Shown in pieces: positions 40,358 to 55,300 of a stretch of 64,000 bases of DNA. The position numbers and the translations under genes were made by a program. Every line of letters begins with the position of its first letter. Position 1 is the first letter of the stretch. The stretch comes from Antedon mediterranea (lineage: Eukaryota; Echinodermata; Crinoidea; Comatulida; Antedonidae): contig NC_092675.1 in assembly GCF_964355755.1 (NCBI RefSeq), positions 11,175,312-11,239,311 on the forward strand. Reading direction: 5' to 3'. Under the pieces are notes generated by a model that was not told the DNA's origin, searched no databases, and worked only from the letters and a program-made list of their open reading frames with translations.

Positions 40358-43300
40358 CTGTAATAAACAATAAATTGGTTATTCACAAAGAAAACACATT
40401 TAACAAAGCTAACACACTCATAATCAAAATAAACTGCTATGAGCAAGTATTTTAATGGTAAATTGTAGTGATCAAGGCAAAAGCTGCAACACACTAAGAC
40501 AATAACGGTAAATGGATAAATGTACGTTTTTCTCAGACATAAAACAAAAGAAAGTTCATTTTAGAATTATAGGATAACCATATATCTTTGATAATAAAAA
40601 ATCCAATCAAATGATACATGATCAATAAGAAAAATAAAATTGTATTGGCACAATATTATTGCTCCTACAAATCATGACGTCATTTTATTGGACATGTGAA
40701 AATATTATTTTCATCAATTAAAGGCAGCATATATGGTTATCCTATACTGTAGTTTCATTATTGCACAGAATACAAAATAAATTCATTCTCACCTTCAACC
40801 GCAAACTATTTGATGCTCCTCTTATTCTCTGGGACTTAGTTGATCTATTTTTGGTAGAAAATGTATGTATATATGAATTAATTATAAAATAGGAAGATTC
40901 AAACTGTGATAAATACCCTACAATAACAGTGTAAACATACAACAATACAAACTATACAAATATGATAACTATGGAACGCCTCCTCTGCCTTCAGTTCACA
41001 TTTTTCATGCACCAAACATCATGCAGTACACGCCAATCGTCATGCATTACACGCCAATGGTCATGCAGTACTGTACACACCAATCGTCATGCAGTACACA
41101 CCAATTGTCATGCAGTAATTATTATGCGCTGCTCTCACTGCATTTATTAGGTCCAATAAAAACATATCGGAAATTCGTTTTTTGTACACTATTTAAAAAG
41201 AACGAATAAATATATAAGAACATAATACATTACTTAAACATAACCAAATTATCTAGTAACTGTGTTGTTGAAAACTGTAATTGACTTAGGAATAAATGAT
41301 TTGGAATAACGAGTTGTTCGCACAACGGATTGAAGTCGGATTAATGATGGGGGAAAATTATATTCTTTGAAAAAGGGATGAGAAGGTTGTGATAGGATAC
41401 GCTTTACCATAGAGATCACAGTATTTTCATAGGTAGATGTCATCATCTATGGTCATTGCAGTAATCCTACACGTCCTTCTGTTTATTTTATTTAATAATG
41501 CATAATCTTTAGGAATTAAACTTATAGTAAGAATTGTGTTGTCGTCATGCAGTACACACCAATGGTCATGCAGTACACACTATTGGTCATGCAGTACACA
41601 CCAACCGTCGTGCAGTACACACCAATCGTCATGAAGTACACACCAATCGTCATGCAGTCAAATATTGCGTAATTTATACCGCCACCTATCGACAAAATTG
41701 AATATCACGTGACGTTTTATTAGACGGCTTTAGAACTAAGGCCATCGAATCTAAGATTTCTTTTATGCCTGACTGCATGACGATTGGTGTGTACTGCATG
41801 ATAAATGTGAACTGAAGGCAGAGGAGGCGTTCCATAGATAACTGCCTCTCATTTGTACTATATTTTTTAGATAAATCGTGAAAATCAATATAGTGAGGCA
41901 TTTGATAAATAGGCAAACTGCCTTAAAATAACTTGACATGTTTCGAGAATCAGAACAGAAACCTACTGTCCTATTGGTATATAAGTACTCTAGACATTGT
42001 TTTCAGTTCTGATAATGAGAATAGTTTCTTGTGTTATTTTAAGGCAGTTTGCCTACTCTATTTATTAAATGTCTCACTATATTGATTATAACTACTATTT
42101 TTATGTTAAAATTAAGTACAACCTGTATATTATTAATTAATATGTTGAAATAAACCTTTACTTGAATTAAATTCAAAGGGTAGCTTCGCTGTGTTTATTC
42201 CGTCAAAAACTGTCTCAAAAGCAACACAACAGATTTGCTCCATTGCTTGCATTATGTCAAATGTAGGATGTTTTCTTAAATTGTACATTTTATTGCAGCC
42301 TAACACAGAAGTTTAACCAATCACATTGCATAACAATTATAATAATTATTGGTTAATGTTTTATCGGATCAACAGTTAATTTTTGGTTGCAGAAACACAA
42401 CCTTACATTTGAGAATTGTTTATAATGCCTAGTATAGGCATTTAAAGTAGTATACAAATGAGACACTGTTATTAAACACAATAGTACATGGATTTACAGG
42501 CACTAGGGAGGAGTAAGGAATGTTTCACAAACAGGCTGTAAGATGGGAATGAAATGCAACTAGGAAGGTGGCAGTAGAGGAAGACGATATCCACCTACAT
42601 TGATGACCCTCATTGAGCTTGCCAACTAGCGTTAGGTACAATGGGGACTGGTAAGTAGGCTCAGACAACTTCCACCTTCTCAAGTTTGGGAAATGCCTTA
42701 GTGTGAAAAATTAATTATAAATTATTATATATTACTATTTTAAAGTTTATATAATAATTATACATACTCTACAGCTCAATATGTCGGTCGGTTGGATGGT
42801 CGGTCAGTCGTATGGTCGGTAAACACTAATAGTCCGGTGGCAGGAGGGTGGGTATCTCCACCCGAAATGGGACAAATTGCCATCCAACTAGACCAAACAA
42901 CAATGTATTATGTATGTATTATAACAAATTTATTGAAGCAAAATTTGGTCTTTTGTTTTTACGACTAGATGCTACGCTTGCTTCACTCGCGTACTATCTA
43001 GGTCGTCCCCACAGATGGTTCTCGAATACACAGTAATTTTAGCGTAAAAAAAATGGCGATTTACAATGTACATACTGCAGGACTATAATAATACATTGTC
43101 GTTTACAGAAACAAATAAATAGACACGATGATTTATGTAGTCAACCAATTAGCACCCTGGGAATTACTTCTGAAAGAGAAACTTGTCAAAAATATTGTCC
43201 AAATATTTGATTTTTAAATAAACCCAATTTGTGTAGTATGTAATATTAGGGTTTCAATATATTCTTTATCCACTCAGTAACATATTATTGTTTTCAGGCC

Positions 43301-46300
43301 TAAAAATAATATATCACTAAATACAGTAAAACATTTGCAATTTAATACTTTGTTAAAACTGTCACTTTCATAGTCGATTGAAATAGTAAAGTACATGTAA
43401 CGATACACCACTACAACGTTTATATTAATACAAACGCTGAGAAGCAACTTAGTTTGTTTATAATCTAAGAGTAGGACCTACCCACACTCACAGTAATAAA
43501 GTTTATTTGTATATATGTTTTATATCTAACAGTACCAACACTCACAGTAAGAAATTTGCAATTCGAATGGCGACCAAACGTGATTATTATGTATTTACAG
43601 TATTGGATAGTATTGCAATACTATATCTTAAGGTTTTAAGTTTATTCTCTAAGGGCCTATAAATTTACCTCCATGGTTAAACCAAATAATATGGAATGTT
43701 CCATTCATCCCAATTGAATACATTTGTATAAACGTATATTAAATCTATACAAATAATAAGGAAATCGGCCTGTCTTCAACATTATGATGCTGTACTCGAG
43801 CTGTTCAACCGGTTTTCAGCTATTAAAAACAATTATCGTAGGAGGAGATAGGAAAATGCAAAGCATCCTTGTATTATTGTGTGCGGGTATTTTTCAAGAT
43901 GGACATCCATTAGACAGTGTATACCACGATCGGAAAACACCCCTATTTGGGGCAAATCGTTGAACCTAAATTTCGTTTTGTTTGTCAATAACTAATTATC
44001 TAACTCAATTTAACTAGTAAACAGAGTTAAATCAGGTGGTTAAAATCAGTACCGAAAGTACGAATCAACTTTATATACCATCGAGTAAGGCGCGATTTAC
44101 CGAATTTTTCCCTTACGTAAATTTATATATAGATACATAATACATTATTGTAATTGGTCAATTTTGAACTTTGACCCTTATATCCCGAAAACGCTTCCTA
44201 TCCTTCCATGTTCGTAATCTACGGAAAATTCTGGTCTAGGAAGTTTGGATGGCAATTTGTCCCCTTTCGGGTGGTGATTCCCCCCTCCTGCCACCGGACT
44301 ATAACTCAAATTTGAGCACAGTACGGCAGCCATGTATATGGCCTTTCTTGTTTAAAATAAAGTCGAGTTTTTGTATTTTAACTCATGGTTAGTGACAAAA
44401 TAAATAATTTCTTGGTAAATTTTGCATACAAGGATCACATAAGAATATGTTCTCGCATTGATAAGAGGCTAGTGGAGCAGTCTGAATAGGAGGTGAATTA
44501 AACTGGTGTATCTTGGCTGATTGATGCAGCCATAGACCCCATTTACACTTAGCTTTTAGTGAGCCAGAGACTGGCTATGAGCCAACAGTGTACAAGTGTA
44601 AACACTCTGGGAACAACCGAGCCGGCCTCGAGTCGGCGCAATTTTGATCCGGCAGTCACTTCGTATAGTGTAAACACTCGCGGTCATAAAATGAACGTTC
44701 TGGGTCAACTATAGTTTAAAGTTTACGAAAATTAACGCTGAACCGGAAATGCATGTATTATGTAAAATATAAACAAACATCTACTAGGCTAGGGCCTAGG
44801 CCCAAGGGGCCTAGTTTCTTTGTTGAAATTAAATTGGTCAAGATGAATTGATCTACTACTATTCTTCAGAAAACGAGACGTAAACATTAGTAGTAAAGCA
44901 ATAATACAATTGTTTTGATCCATATTAAATACCGTTATTTGATGCTTTTTTTTAATAAAGTTCGATAGGCCTAGTGTAGATCCACAACGCTTAATAATAT
45001 TAACTTTGGTTGACGGACGGTTGGTAGCGCACATGAGCGGATATGACGTGAATGTAGCAAAATCGTATCGAGCACTCTTCCGCGAGAGCAAGTGTAAACA
45101 CAATAGTAGGGGCCCGAGGCCGTATTTTTGGTTAAGTGTAAACACATTGCGGCCTACAAAGAAAGCCGGCATCGGGCCGGCTAATAAATCGTCGATGAAG
45201 TGTAAATGGGGTCATATTCTGTGGTCACATTCCAGTGAATCACATTTTGAGTTATTTCTGGTGAATTATATAAATTGTTACTCTAATCAACTTAATCAAA
45301 ATAATTTATCATTCATTCTACTCGTGCATTGTTAGCAACATGAACCATACACTAGCATTTTCCCAAATATTAGTATAAACTTACCTTGCATTAGTTTCAA
45401 TAGCCACTCCCTGGCTACTACCAGCACTATGTGTGCTACACCTTAAGTCTGGTCGTTGGACAACTGGAGCTGGCCCTGACACTAATGATAAACATAAGGC
45501 ACCACCACCTTGCAATGGGCTTTGAGATACACGAACAACATTTGAGAACCCGTAACCAGTGCTACTAAGGCATACATTTGAGGGTGGTGAACATACCACA
45601 TTACTTGGAAGGTTTAATGAACTACTTGTTGTTAATAATCTGTGGTTTGTACGGTGGCCTGTAGAAAAAGAGATTATTTTACGATTAGAAAAGAATGTTA
45701 TATACAATTTATCAGTAGCTAAGATACTAGAGTAGGTAATTTCTCACCTAAGTCTCTTTTTGAAGAGCTGGCACTAAGAACCCTTCTTAGAGGAACTGGG
45801 CCTATATTACTTAAGTAATCAGCATCAGCATTTGCTCTACCTCCCACTCTGACACAATCCTCCTGTATTCCATCCTTTATCTTGTGCTGTTCTGGAACTA
45901 CTGCACTCTGCCATATATCTCTATTTTGTGGAAGCACCTTCCGTGGATCAAAGCGCTGTCGCTGGGTTTTAGTTGATGGGTTCTGTATGAGGTAGTGTGA
46001 TGAATTAGTTTGACTTAGCAGTCGACTTCTTGGGGCTGCTGATCGCCACTGTCCACTGTGTACTGGAGGATGTGGATGACACCTACCATTAAGAGTCTAC
46101 AATTGTACATAGTATAAAACAATAAAGATGAATTCCGATAGCTGTTAGTGGAAATTAGCGTGTAAACTTGTCTTAAATAGTAAAACTCGTCCTAAATAAT
46201 AAAACTCGTCCTGAATATTAAACTCGTCTTAAATAGTAAAACTCGTCCTAAATAATAAAACTCGTCCTAAATATTAAAACTCGTCCCAAATAGTACAACT

Positions 46301-49300
46301 CGTCCTAGATAAAAACACTCGTCCTAAATATTAAAAACCCTCTAAATAATCTCTCTTATCTCTCTCTTCAGTCGTCAAGCAGAGAATCGATCTTACAACC
46401 TCTAGGCCATGGCATTAGCCTCATCACAAACCCACCACCCTACACAGCTGGCTTGCAGAAAAACCCTTTCCATAAACTAGATTTGAACTCGATCACTACG
46501 GACGAGTTAGGTTATCCGCCACACAAACGCCACGTGCACGTCATACGTTAAAATATTGCGCACAGAAAAAAGATTATGCCATTGTGACTTGAAGAAAATA
46601 AAATGTTAGTGTGCCCTTTATTTTGTGTCTAAGTATATACAGTATACAGTATACACTATATACTGTATACATACTACATACAGTGCAGAATATGTGAAAA
46701 TAATGGGACCCGCCTTTTATTCAAATTGTTAACATGATGACGTCATCAAAATTAAGCACGTACAGTAGATAGCAATTTTGGATGGAATTATCTGAGCAAC
46801 AACATATTAACATGTTGAAGAAATTTGGATACGTAGAATATGGACGCGCGCTCTTTTAAATGTCATTAACTATGACGCAAAATATGAAAATATGACGTTT
46901 ATAATTCAACTGGCCATATGATGGCGTCACAATATCCGATGCGCAAAATTTGTACATGAATTCGTATCTACAATTCAACAGCTTCCAGAAAACATTTTAA
47001 TCATGAGTATCACTTTTCATTCTGCGGAGCAATAACATATTGAAATTTACCCAAATGATGAAAATAAGTGACCCAAGTTATTCACGCTTTTGAACATGAT
47101 GACAATATAAACATTTTTAAAATGGTAACTCATGCGAAAGATAATTGATTGACCTAGACAATATCAAAATCTGGGGGAAAATGGAATACGGATAAGTGGA
47201 GAAGCCCTCTATTAACTGTGATGAGCTATGACAAAAGAGACAACAATCCTATATTTTATATTATTGAGTGGCCATATGATGACGTCAAAATGTCCGGTTA
47301 GCCATATTGATGCATGAACCGATATCTACAACTCATCAACTTCCAAAATATGTAATAAAAATAAACTTTACCATTTAGTTTAGAAACTATGACTGTTTAA
47401 AAAAAGGTATTATTTTGACAAATTTTTGAACTTTTGAACAAAAATACACGCGAATTGTCCAAAAACGTGCTCGTATGACATGTTTTTAAGTCGAAATTGT
47501 TTAAAAGTTGGTCAAATTACTAGATAAGACTGGAAAAACAAAATTCACACGAAAAAAGATGTTTTTAACGCTATGTGCGGACCACACACATAAAAATGTG
47601 CATGCGCGTGGTAAATTGTACATGCTTAAAATGACATGAAACGCGTAGAAAGTTGATTTTTCGCATTTTAGACACCTGTGTGCGCATAATTTTGTGTGCA
47701 ACACACCATTTTTACTCCATATAAATTTGACCCTTGATATGAATTAACGATTTCTTAAGTTTCAATAACAAATGTCTTTTGGTTCTGAATTTAAGATAAA
47801 TTTTTTTTTTAACGTATAATCATGCGTATGTTACGCTGCGCAACTCGGACGGGACCGAGAGGTCAATCTTCTGATAAAGTTATACAATGTTATTTTGAGA
47901 AGATTTAGAGATACACATGCAACAAAATTTGTGGAAAGAAAGAATAAGATAGAAAAAAAAAAGATCCTGACAATAACAAGGGTTATCCACCAAGTGCGGA
48001 TAGCCAATAAAAGAACAGAAAAAACTTAATCCTTAATCACATGGATTAACACGCGACATCTAAATGCTCTGTAATTGGTTGCCTGTCGCGGTACGTATAA
48101 GTATAACAGTTGTTATACGTACCGTCGCAGTACGTATAGCCAGTCACATTCCAAATTACCAATATTGATATAATAAGGTATGTTTATTTAATCATTATTA
48201 ATGAATGAAATCCATGTGCAAGGACCAAAAACAATATAATATGCAATAGTTGATGTGCAATGGTGCAGCTAATTTCTTGTATGAACTAATTTATTAAAAT
48301 GACCCTTCTAGTTCCCCACTATGTTAGTGTACTGATAGTCACCTGTGATTTTGAAGAAGTCATGGTGATTTTTATTGCAGTGCTGTCCAGCTTTTCAGAA
48401 GGATTATTTGTGAGGTTGTGACACTCAGCTTGCTGCTGTTAGCAGAACATGATACAAGGAGTAGAAAAAGAATGAGATAGATATTTGCTAATTATTAGTA
48501 ATATTTAGTTATTTGACACACCAGTTAGTATCATAATGAAGTTTATTAGATTTAGAAAACTAACATATCTTAGGTCTTATTTTTTCAGAACCGATGATGG
48601 GTGTCTATAAAAAAAGATCTATAAAGTTTAGACCCAAGATATGTTAGTTTTCTAAATCTATAAAACTAAGATATTTTTTTACTGGTGGGTTGTACCATTA
48701 TATCAGAGAGATTAGATTATTCTATTACCACTAAAAGGGTGATGTGTTGAGATTTTCAGTAAAATGTATAGTATATCTTTGGTCTTAGTTTATAGATCTT
48801 ATTTTTTTTATACATCCATAAAATTAATTTAAAATAACTTTTATAGTACTATTTTGTGAGCGCGTTTTAAAAATAAAAAATCTACAGAAGATTATTTACT
48901 TACTTTCTCAGATGATGTTGAATTGTTACTAGTACAATTAACTTTAGGATAATTTAAATTTGTAAGTAAAAGCAAAGGAGTGGTATATGGGCCTAAATCC
49001 TGGTCATTTTCAATGCTCAAATCAGGATTCTGCAAGAACTCTCTCTGAACTTTCCTAAATTGTGAACTTTTGTTGATTCCACTAAATGCATTATGTCTTG
49101 AATTTTGTTTCCATGCTAGCCTAGGTTCCTTGCTAATCTGATGTGTAGCATTGGAGTTAGTGTTCTCGTCTGAGTGGCTTTCTAGCCTACTACTACCACT
49201 ATTCAGCCTAACTCCTGGCCTAGTACTTGAGTTTGTTATCTCAAAATCTAGCTGATCATTTTTCTGACTGTTCTTTTTATGTCCTAGCTTTTGTTCTTGT

Positions 49301-52300
49301 TCTGATTTCTTCTGGCTAGGGGGTGGTTCAAGGTGTAAATATTTATTATGTCGATTGCAATACGTCAAACTGGAATATAATCGTCTCGCTCCTAGGAAAT
49401 TCCTCACCTAAAAGATTGACCCAGCATTTTGTTTTTCTGGATATTAATACATTAAAAACAGTTTCTAGATAATTAAAACTAACTATTTAAAAACTTGAAA
49501 TACATAGTTTAATTACAAAAGTAATGAATGTGTATGATTTTTAGTAATTAGTATTGCATTGTGGCTATTATATGATTTAGTATTAGTAATGATTTTAGGA
49601 TAGTAAATCATTATGGATGTAGCCACCAGTCAACCTAACCACTTTTTGACATTGAGATTCCCCAACAAGAATATCATTAAAATGCATCTTAAAGAATGTT
49701 AATAAGAGTTCTCAGTATAATCTATGTATAGATCTGTGTATATAGTATAAATATGTGTAAACAGCACAGGACCATGAATCCTTGACTCCCATCTACTTCA
49801 CATCCCCTCACCTAGGCACCACATGGATATATGGCTCCGTTTGTGAATTGATAAATATCACAATGTATTTATTATAACACACCTGGATAGATTCTTGTCA
49901 TTTGATTGGATAATTTTGGGTCACATGACATTTAATAAATATTCTATTGAACTCTTACATCATCAAGAGTGCAATTTCAGGATGCGGGTGCAATTTTGTT
50001 ATAATTATAATTGCGTCATTTTTTTTGGTATTGTATTTATTATAACATTACCAGAGGTAGCCCGACTATACTTACATTAACAGCTCTATCTGCACTCTTT
50101 AAGACACCCACAGTACCTGGTGTACAATGTAAAAGCCTGTACACATGTTCTACCACTCCTAAACCTCGGACAAGGTTATCACGTTGTAGCAATGCACTAA
50201 CTCTATCAAGTTCATCATCCTCACTGATGTCCAATGGTCGCATACTATCTATAGGCTGGTGGTAGTCAACTTTGGCATCCTTTAAAATAAAGAAAAAGTC
50301 ACCATGGATGTCAACAGATGACAAAATTAGATTTGAATTTGTCACTCGGGACGAGGTTATCGGTGCAAACGTATTATGTTAGAACATGCACACATAAATT
50401 ACCATCCATGTTTTTAGTGCTGTATATTTTGTGTCATATACATACATACATCATAGGTGAATTACAGATCCCACCTATTACTACTAAAATAAATAACATG
50501 ACGACATCTTCAAAATAAAATATGACAACAATTTATGTTTATTATATTCATTGTATTACCAAAAACGACATTTATCTTATATACCTGTATATTTGTGGTA
50601 AGCAGTATGACACAACATAGATCAGCAATCAAAAGATTAATTATCAATATTTAGCTGAAAATGTTAATTCAGCTGGTCACTCGCAAATTTCAGAGTACTT
50701 GCAATAGACCACGTTGTTAAATGGAGTGACAAAACTCGCAAAAAACACTGGGAATTACTACTTAAAACCACAAAACCTTTCTCCTGGATCGGTAAAATGA
50801 TTCCATTGACATCTCAAGTTTCAATATTTATCATCATTTGAGTTTTCATTTAGTTCTCTATTCCAAATACATATCTGCTGTACCAAGCTTTCTTGTTTTT
50901 TACTCTACTCTCTCCAGCCTCTATTCAACAGCTTTTCAATTCAATTCAATTCAATTTCTTTATTGCTGCAAATGCCATCAAGGGCTAATATCCGCTTAAA
51001 CATACTACATCATACAAACATATACATATTTACATTTAAAATTTAAACACATAAAAATTATAGTCATTACTACTGTTGTAGTTATTATTTTTTTAATTCT
51101 TGTAATTATGGTTATTATGATTATTGTTATCTATATAAATTATGGTTAATTCTGACATAGGCGAGCACAATGCAAAAACTTTCGTACAAATCTCCGCCTT
51201 GGATACCTACCTTATCTATCTCAGATGTACCACGAAACGTAGATTTGATAACATTAATTTTCACATCGACGCTATTTTTCCATATTTCTATCTTAGGAAG
51301 ATATTATAATGAGTTTTTTAACACAATTTATGATTTCAACAGTAGATTTTCAACTCAATTTCAATTCTTCCCGGGTCAAAGTAATTTCCGGGTTCATCTT
51401 GCAACAACCTGGTTTCAACTATTTTCTCTCTTTTTTATACACAAGGTGACAAGTATTTACACTTGATTATAATATTGTAATGACATATGACCTTTGACAC
51501 GGAACTGAATAAACGACCTCTTTGGTCACGAACCTGAACGAGCGTGTATGACTATGAATTATATGATATTCTAAAGTCTCAAAACATGTCAATGGCGACG
51601 AGGATTGGTATACAAAGTATATAGGCGTATTACGTGAGTTATATACAAGTTACTGAGAATGATTAGGCTAGACACATTGGACAATATTCCACCATTTGAG
51701 GTAGGAAACGATCCAACTAATTTAGCAGCAAGATGGCGGCAGTGGAAAAAGGCCGTGCATATTCTCATCACAGCGAAAGGCGTGACAGACGCGACACAGA
51801 GAGAGGCAATTTTATTGCATGCGGGAGGCATACGCCTGCAAGAAATTTATTTTACATTGCCCGAAATAGTTGTTGAAGACGGAGAGGCGAGACCTTCTGC
51901 TTATGAAATCGCCATAAAGAAGCTTGATGCTTATTTTGAACCTCAAGTGAACTCACCATTTGAGAGACATAAATTTAGGAAATTAAGCCAATTTGAAGCA
52001 GAATCGGTAACAAATTTTATATTTAGACTAAGAAAACAGGCTGACTTGTGTGATTTTGGCACAGAAATAGATAACAATATCAGAGATCAACTGATTGATG
52101 GATGTACGTCAGAAAAGTTAAAGAAAGTGTTGTTACAAAAAGGTAACGATTTGACTCTACCAAAAGCAGTCAACATAGCAAACTCCTTTGAGCTAGTGCA
52201 GAAACAGTCTGAGACTATGGCAACGGGTAGTACTAGTAGAACAAGTAATGTAAATGCAGTTCATCATCGTACAAATCAAAGAGGTGCATCGAATGACAGA

Positions 52301-55300
52301 AGTAGTGGTAGTGGCAAGTATTATAAACATAAACAAACACATCAGCAGCAACAGAATCCATGTTATAGGTGTGGAAGAGGCAGACACAAGCCGGAAGATT
52401 GTTGGTTTAAAGAGAAAGAATGTAACAATTGCAAGAAAAAGGGACACATTGCGTCACAATGCAGAACAAGAAAGAATACGAGTACCAGTAAGCGACAACA
52501 ACAACAAAATCAAGTACAAGCTGAAGAAAGCACCAGTGAAGAAAGTGATGACAGTGTAATGATGGCTTCAATGATCAGCGAGTCTAATGCTTCTAACCCA
52601 ATAAAAGTTGATCTTGAACTAAATGGACAGAAATTTGACTTTGAGATTGATACAGGTGCTACATTCACTGTTGTACCTGAATGCGTATACACAAAATTAT
52701 CAAATGTTTCTCTTTCAGAGACCAATATCCTTTTTAAAAGTTTTACAGGTGAACGGGTTAAACCCTTAGGTACATGTACTGTAAATGTGCAGTATAAAAA
52801 CCAATGTAAGAAACTAGATATGTATGTTGTAAAAGAAACCAATCAATTGTTATTTGGCAGAGATTGGCTGCAACACATTCAACTAAATTGGTCGGAACTA
52901 ATACATAGCCCACACTATGTTAACATTGTAAATGTCAATGCTCAGATAAACAAAATACTAAATGAACACAAAAGTTTGTTTAATGGCAAATTAGGTCAAC
53001 TTAAGCATACTAAAGCCCATATTGAAATGAGAGAGGGGGCTACACCTATTATCAGTAAATGTCATCGTGTACCCTATGCTTTAAAAGAACCAGTTAACAA
53101 CGAAATTGACCGATTAGTCGAACAGGGAATATTAACACCTGTTAAGCATACAGAATGGGCTAGTTCAATAGTGACCATAAAGAAAGGAGAGGGTATCCGA
53201 ATTTGTGGTAATTATAAAACGACTATTAATCAAAATTTGAAACCAGTGGCCCCGCCCAATATTAATGTAGACGATATCTTACCAAAACTGGCAGGGGGAC
53301 AGAAATATTCAACGTTAGATTTAACACAGGCATATAATCAGATGGAGCTTACTGAACCATCAAAGGGTCTGTTAACGTTAATAACTGAGAAAGGTTTCTA
53401 CCAAGTAAATCGACTTGTTTACGGTGTGGCTTCTGCCCCATCTATTTGGCAAAATGCGATGCTTAAAATTATTATTGGCCTAGAACAAGTCATGGTTTAT
53501 TTGGATGATATAATAATAACAGGAAAAGATGATGCTGAACATCTTAAGAATTTGGAAAAAGTTTTGATTCGATTGGAAGAGGAAGGTGTAAAACTAAAAC
53601 GTGATAAATGTCATTTCATGAAAGAATCTGTTACATATTTGGGTCATGTAATTGATAAAGATGGGGTGCATAAAAGTCCCATTAAAGTTGATCAAATTAT
53701 GCAAATTCCACTTCCACAAGATGTTGGACAAATGAGATCATATTTGGGTATGATAAATTATTATTAATCATTCATTCCAAATTTAGCTACCTTATTGAGA
53801 CCATTATATGCAATGATATGTAAAGGTAAATGATTTGTGTGGACTGAAGAAGCGCGAACAGCTTTTGATAATTCAAAGCAAGCACTGGCTAACTCAGGTT
53901 TTTTGGTACATTTTGACTCAAGTTTACCAGTCAAAATTGCGACGGATGCTTCACCGTATGGGGTGAGTGCTATACTTAGCCATATGATCGATGGGCAAGA
54001 GCGTCCAGTCAAAATTGCTTCACGCGCATTAACTAAAGCGGAACAAAATTATCCTCAGATAGAACGAGAAGCGTTGGGAATTATTTTTGCGCTAAAGAAG
54101 TATTATCCATATATTTATGGAAGAAAATTTACACTGGTAACGGATAATAAACCTTTGGTTACCATATTTGGGCCTAAAAAGGGTCTACCAGTGTTAGCTG
54201 CGGAGAGAATGCAACGTTGGGCATTATTTGTAGCCGGGTTCAACTATGATATTGAATTCAGATGTAGTAAGGCAAATGCTAACGTAGATTGTTTCTCCAG
54301 GTTACCAATTGATAAAGCGGAAAACATAAACATAGATGTAAATGTTAACTTTATGGACATGATAAATGCATTGCCTATAACAGCTGACGAAATTAGTAAA
54401 ATGACTAGTAGAGATAAACATCTAAGTAAAGTGAAACGCTTAATAATGAATGGTTGGGTGTCAAATGATGATAAAACCATAGAGCCATATTATTTAAGAC
54501 GTAATGAATTATCGATTGGAAAAGGTTGTATTTTGTGGGGAGAGAGAGTAGTACTCCCTCCAAGGCTCCGTAGCAGGGTCATGGATGATCTACATTGTGG
54601 TCACCTGGGAGTTGTTAAAATGAAGAGCATTGCTCGCTCTTATATTTGGTTTCCGAATATTGATTCTGAAATTGAACAGTTGGCTAAGGCATGCGATCCT
54701 TGCCAATGTATTCAAAATAGACCAGCCACAGTGCCGATGCATCCCTGGGTACCTGCTAGGGAACGTTGGGAAAGAATTCATATTGATTTCGCCGGTCCAT
54801 TTCAAGGAAAAATGTTCCTTATTGTAGTTGATGCATTTAGTAAATGGCCAGAAGTAAAAATAATGAATTCGACCACATCCACGAACACAATTGAAGCACT
54901 TCGACAAATGTTTAGTCAATGGGGTCTTCCACAAATTGTAGTTTCGGATAATGGAAGTCAGTTTACGGCTTCAGAATTTAAGGATTTTATGAGAGCAAAT
55001 GGCATAATTCATAAGTATTCATGTCCAGGTCATCCGGCTACTAATGGTCAGGCCGAGAGATTTGTTCAAACAATGAAACAAGGTTTGAAAGCCGCAATTG
55101 ATGATAAATGTTCAATTCAAACAAGGTTAAGTAAATTTCTGTTAGCGTACAGAAACGCTGAACACAGTGTAACAAAACAATCGCCTGCTCAATTGTTTGT
55201 AAAGAGACAGCTGAGAACAAGATTAGATTTACTTAGACCTAATGTTAATATAACAGTTAGAGATCACTTACATAAAGAGATGGAAAAATCTAATAAGAAA

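Noticed and set aside
41250-41446. Minus-strand frame near the TTLL 3' end considered as an exon
   Set aside because: It reads as a retrotransposon C-terminal block and lies within an inverted-repeat element.
42525-42696. Open minus-strand stretch with a possible acceptor, considered as the TTLL last exon
   Set aside because: The acceptor is weak, the peptide shows no similarity, and the pair 40793-40844 plus 40316-40357 fits phase and protein character better.
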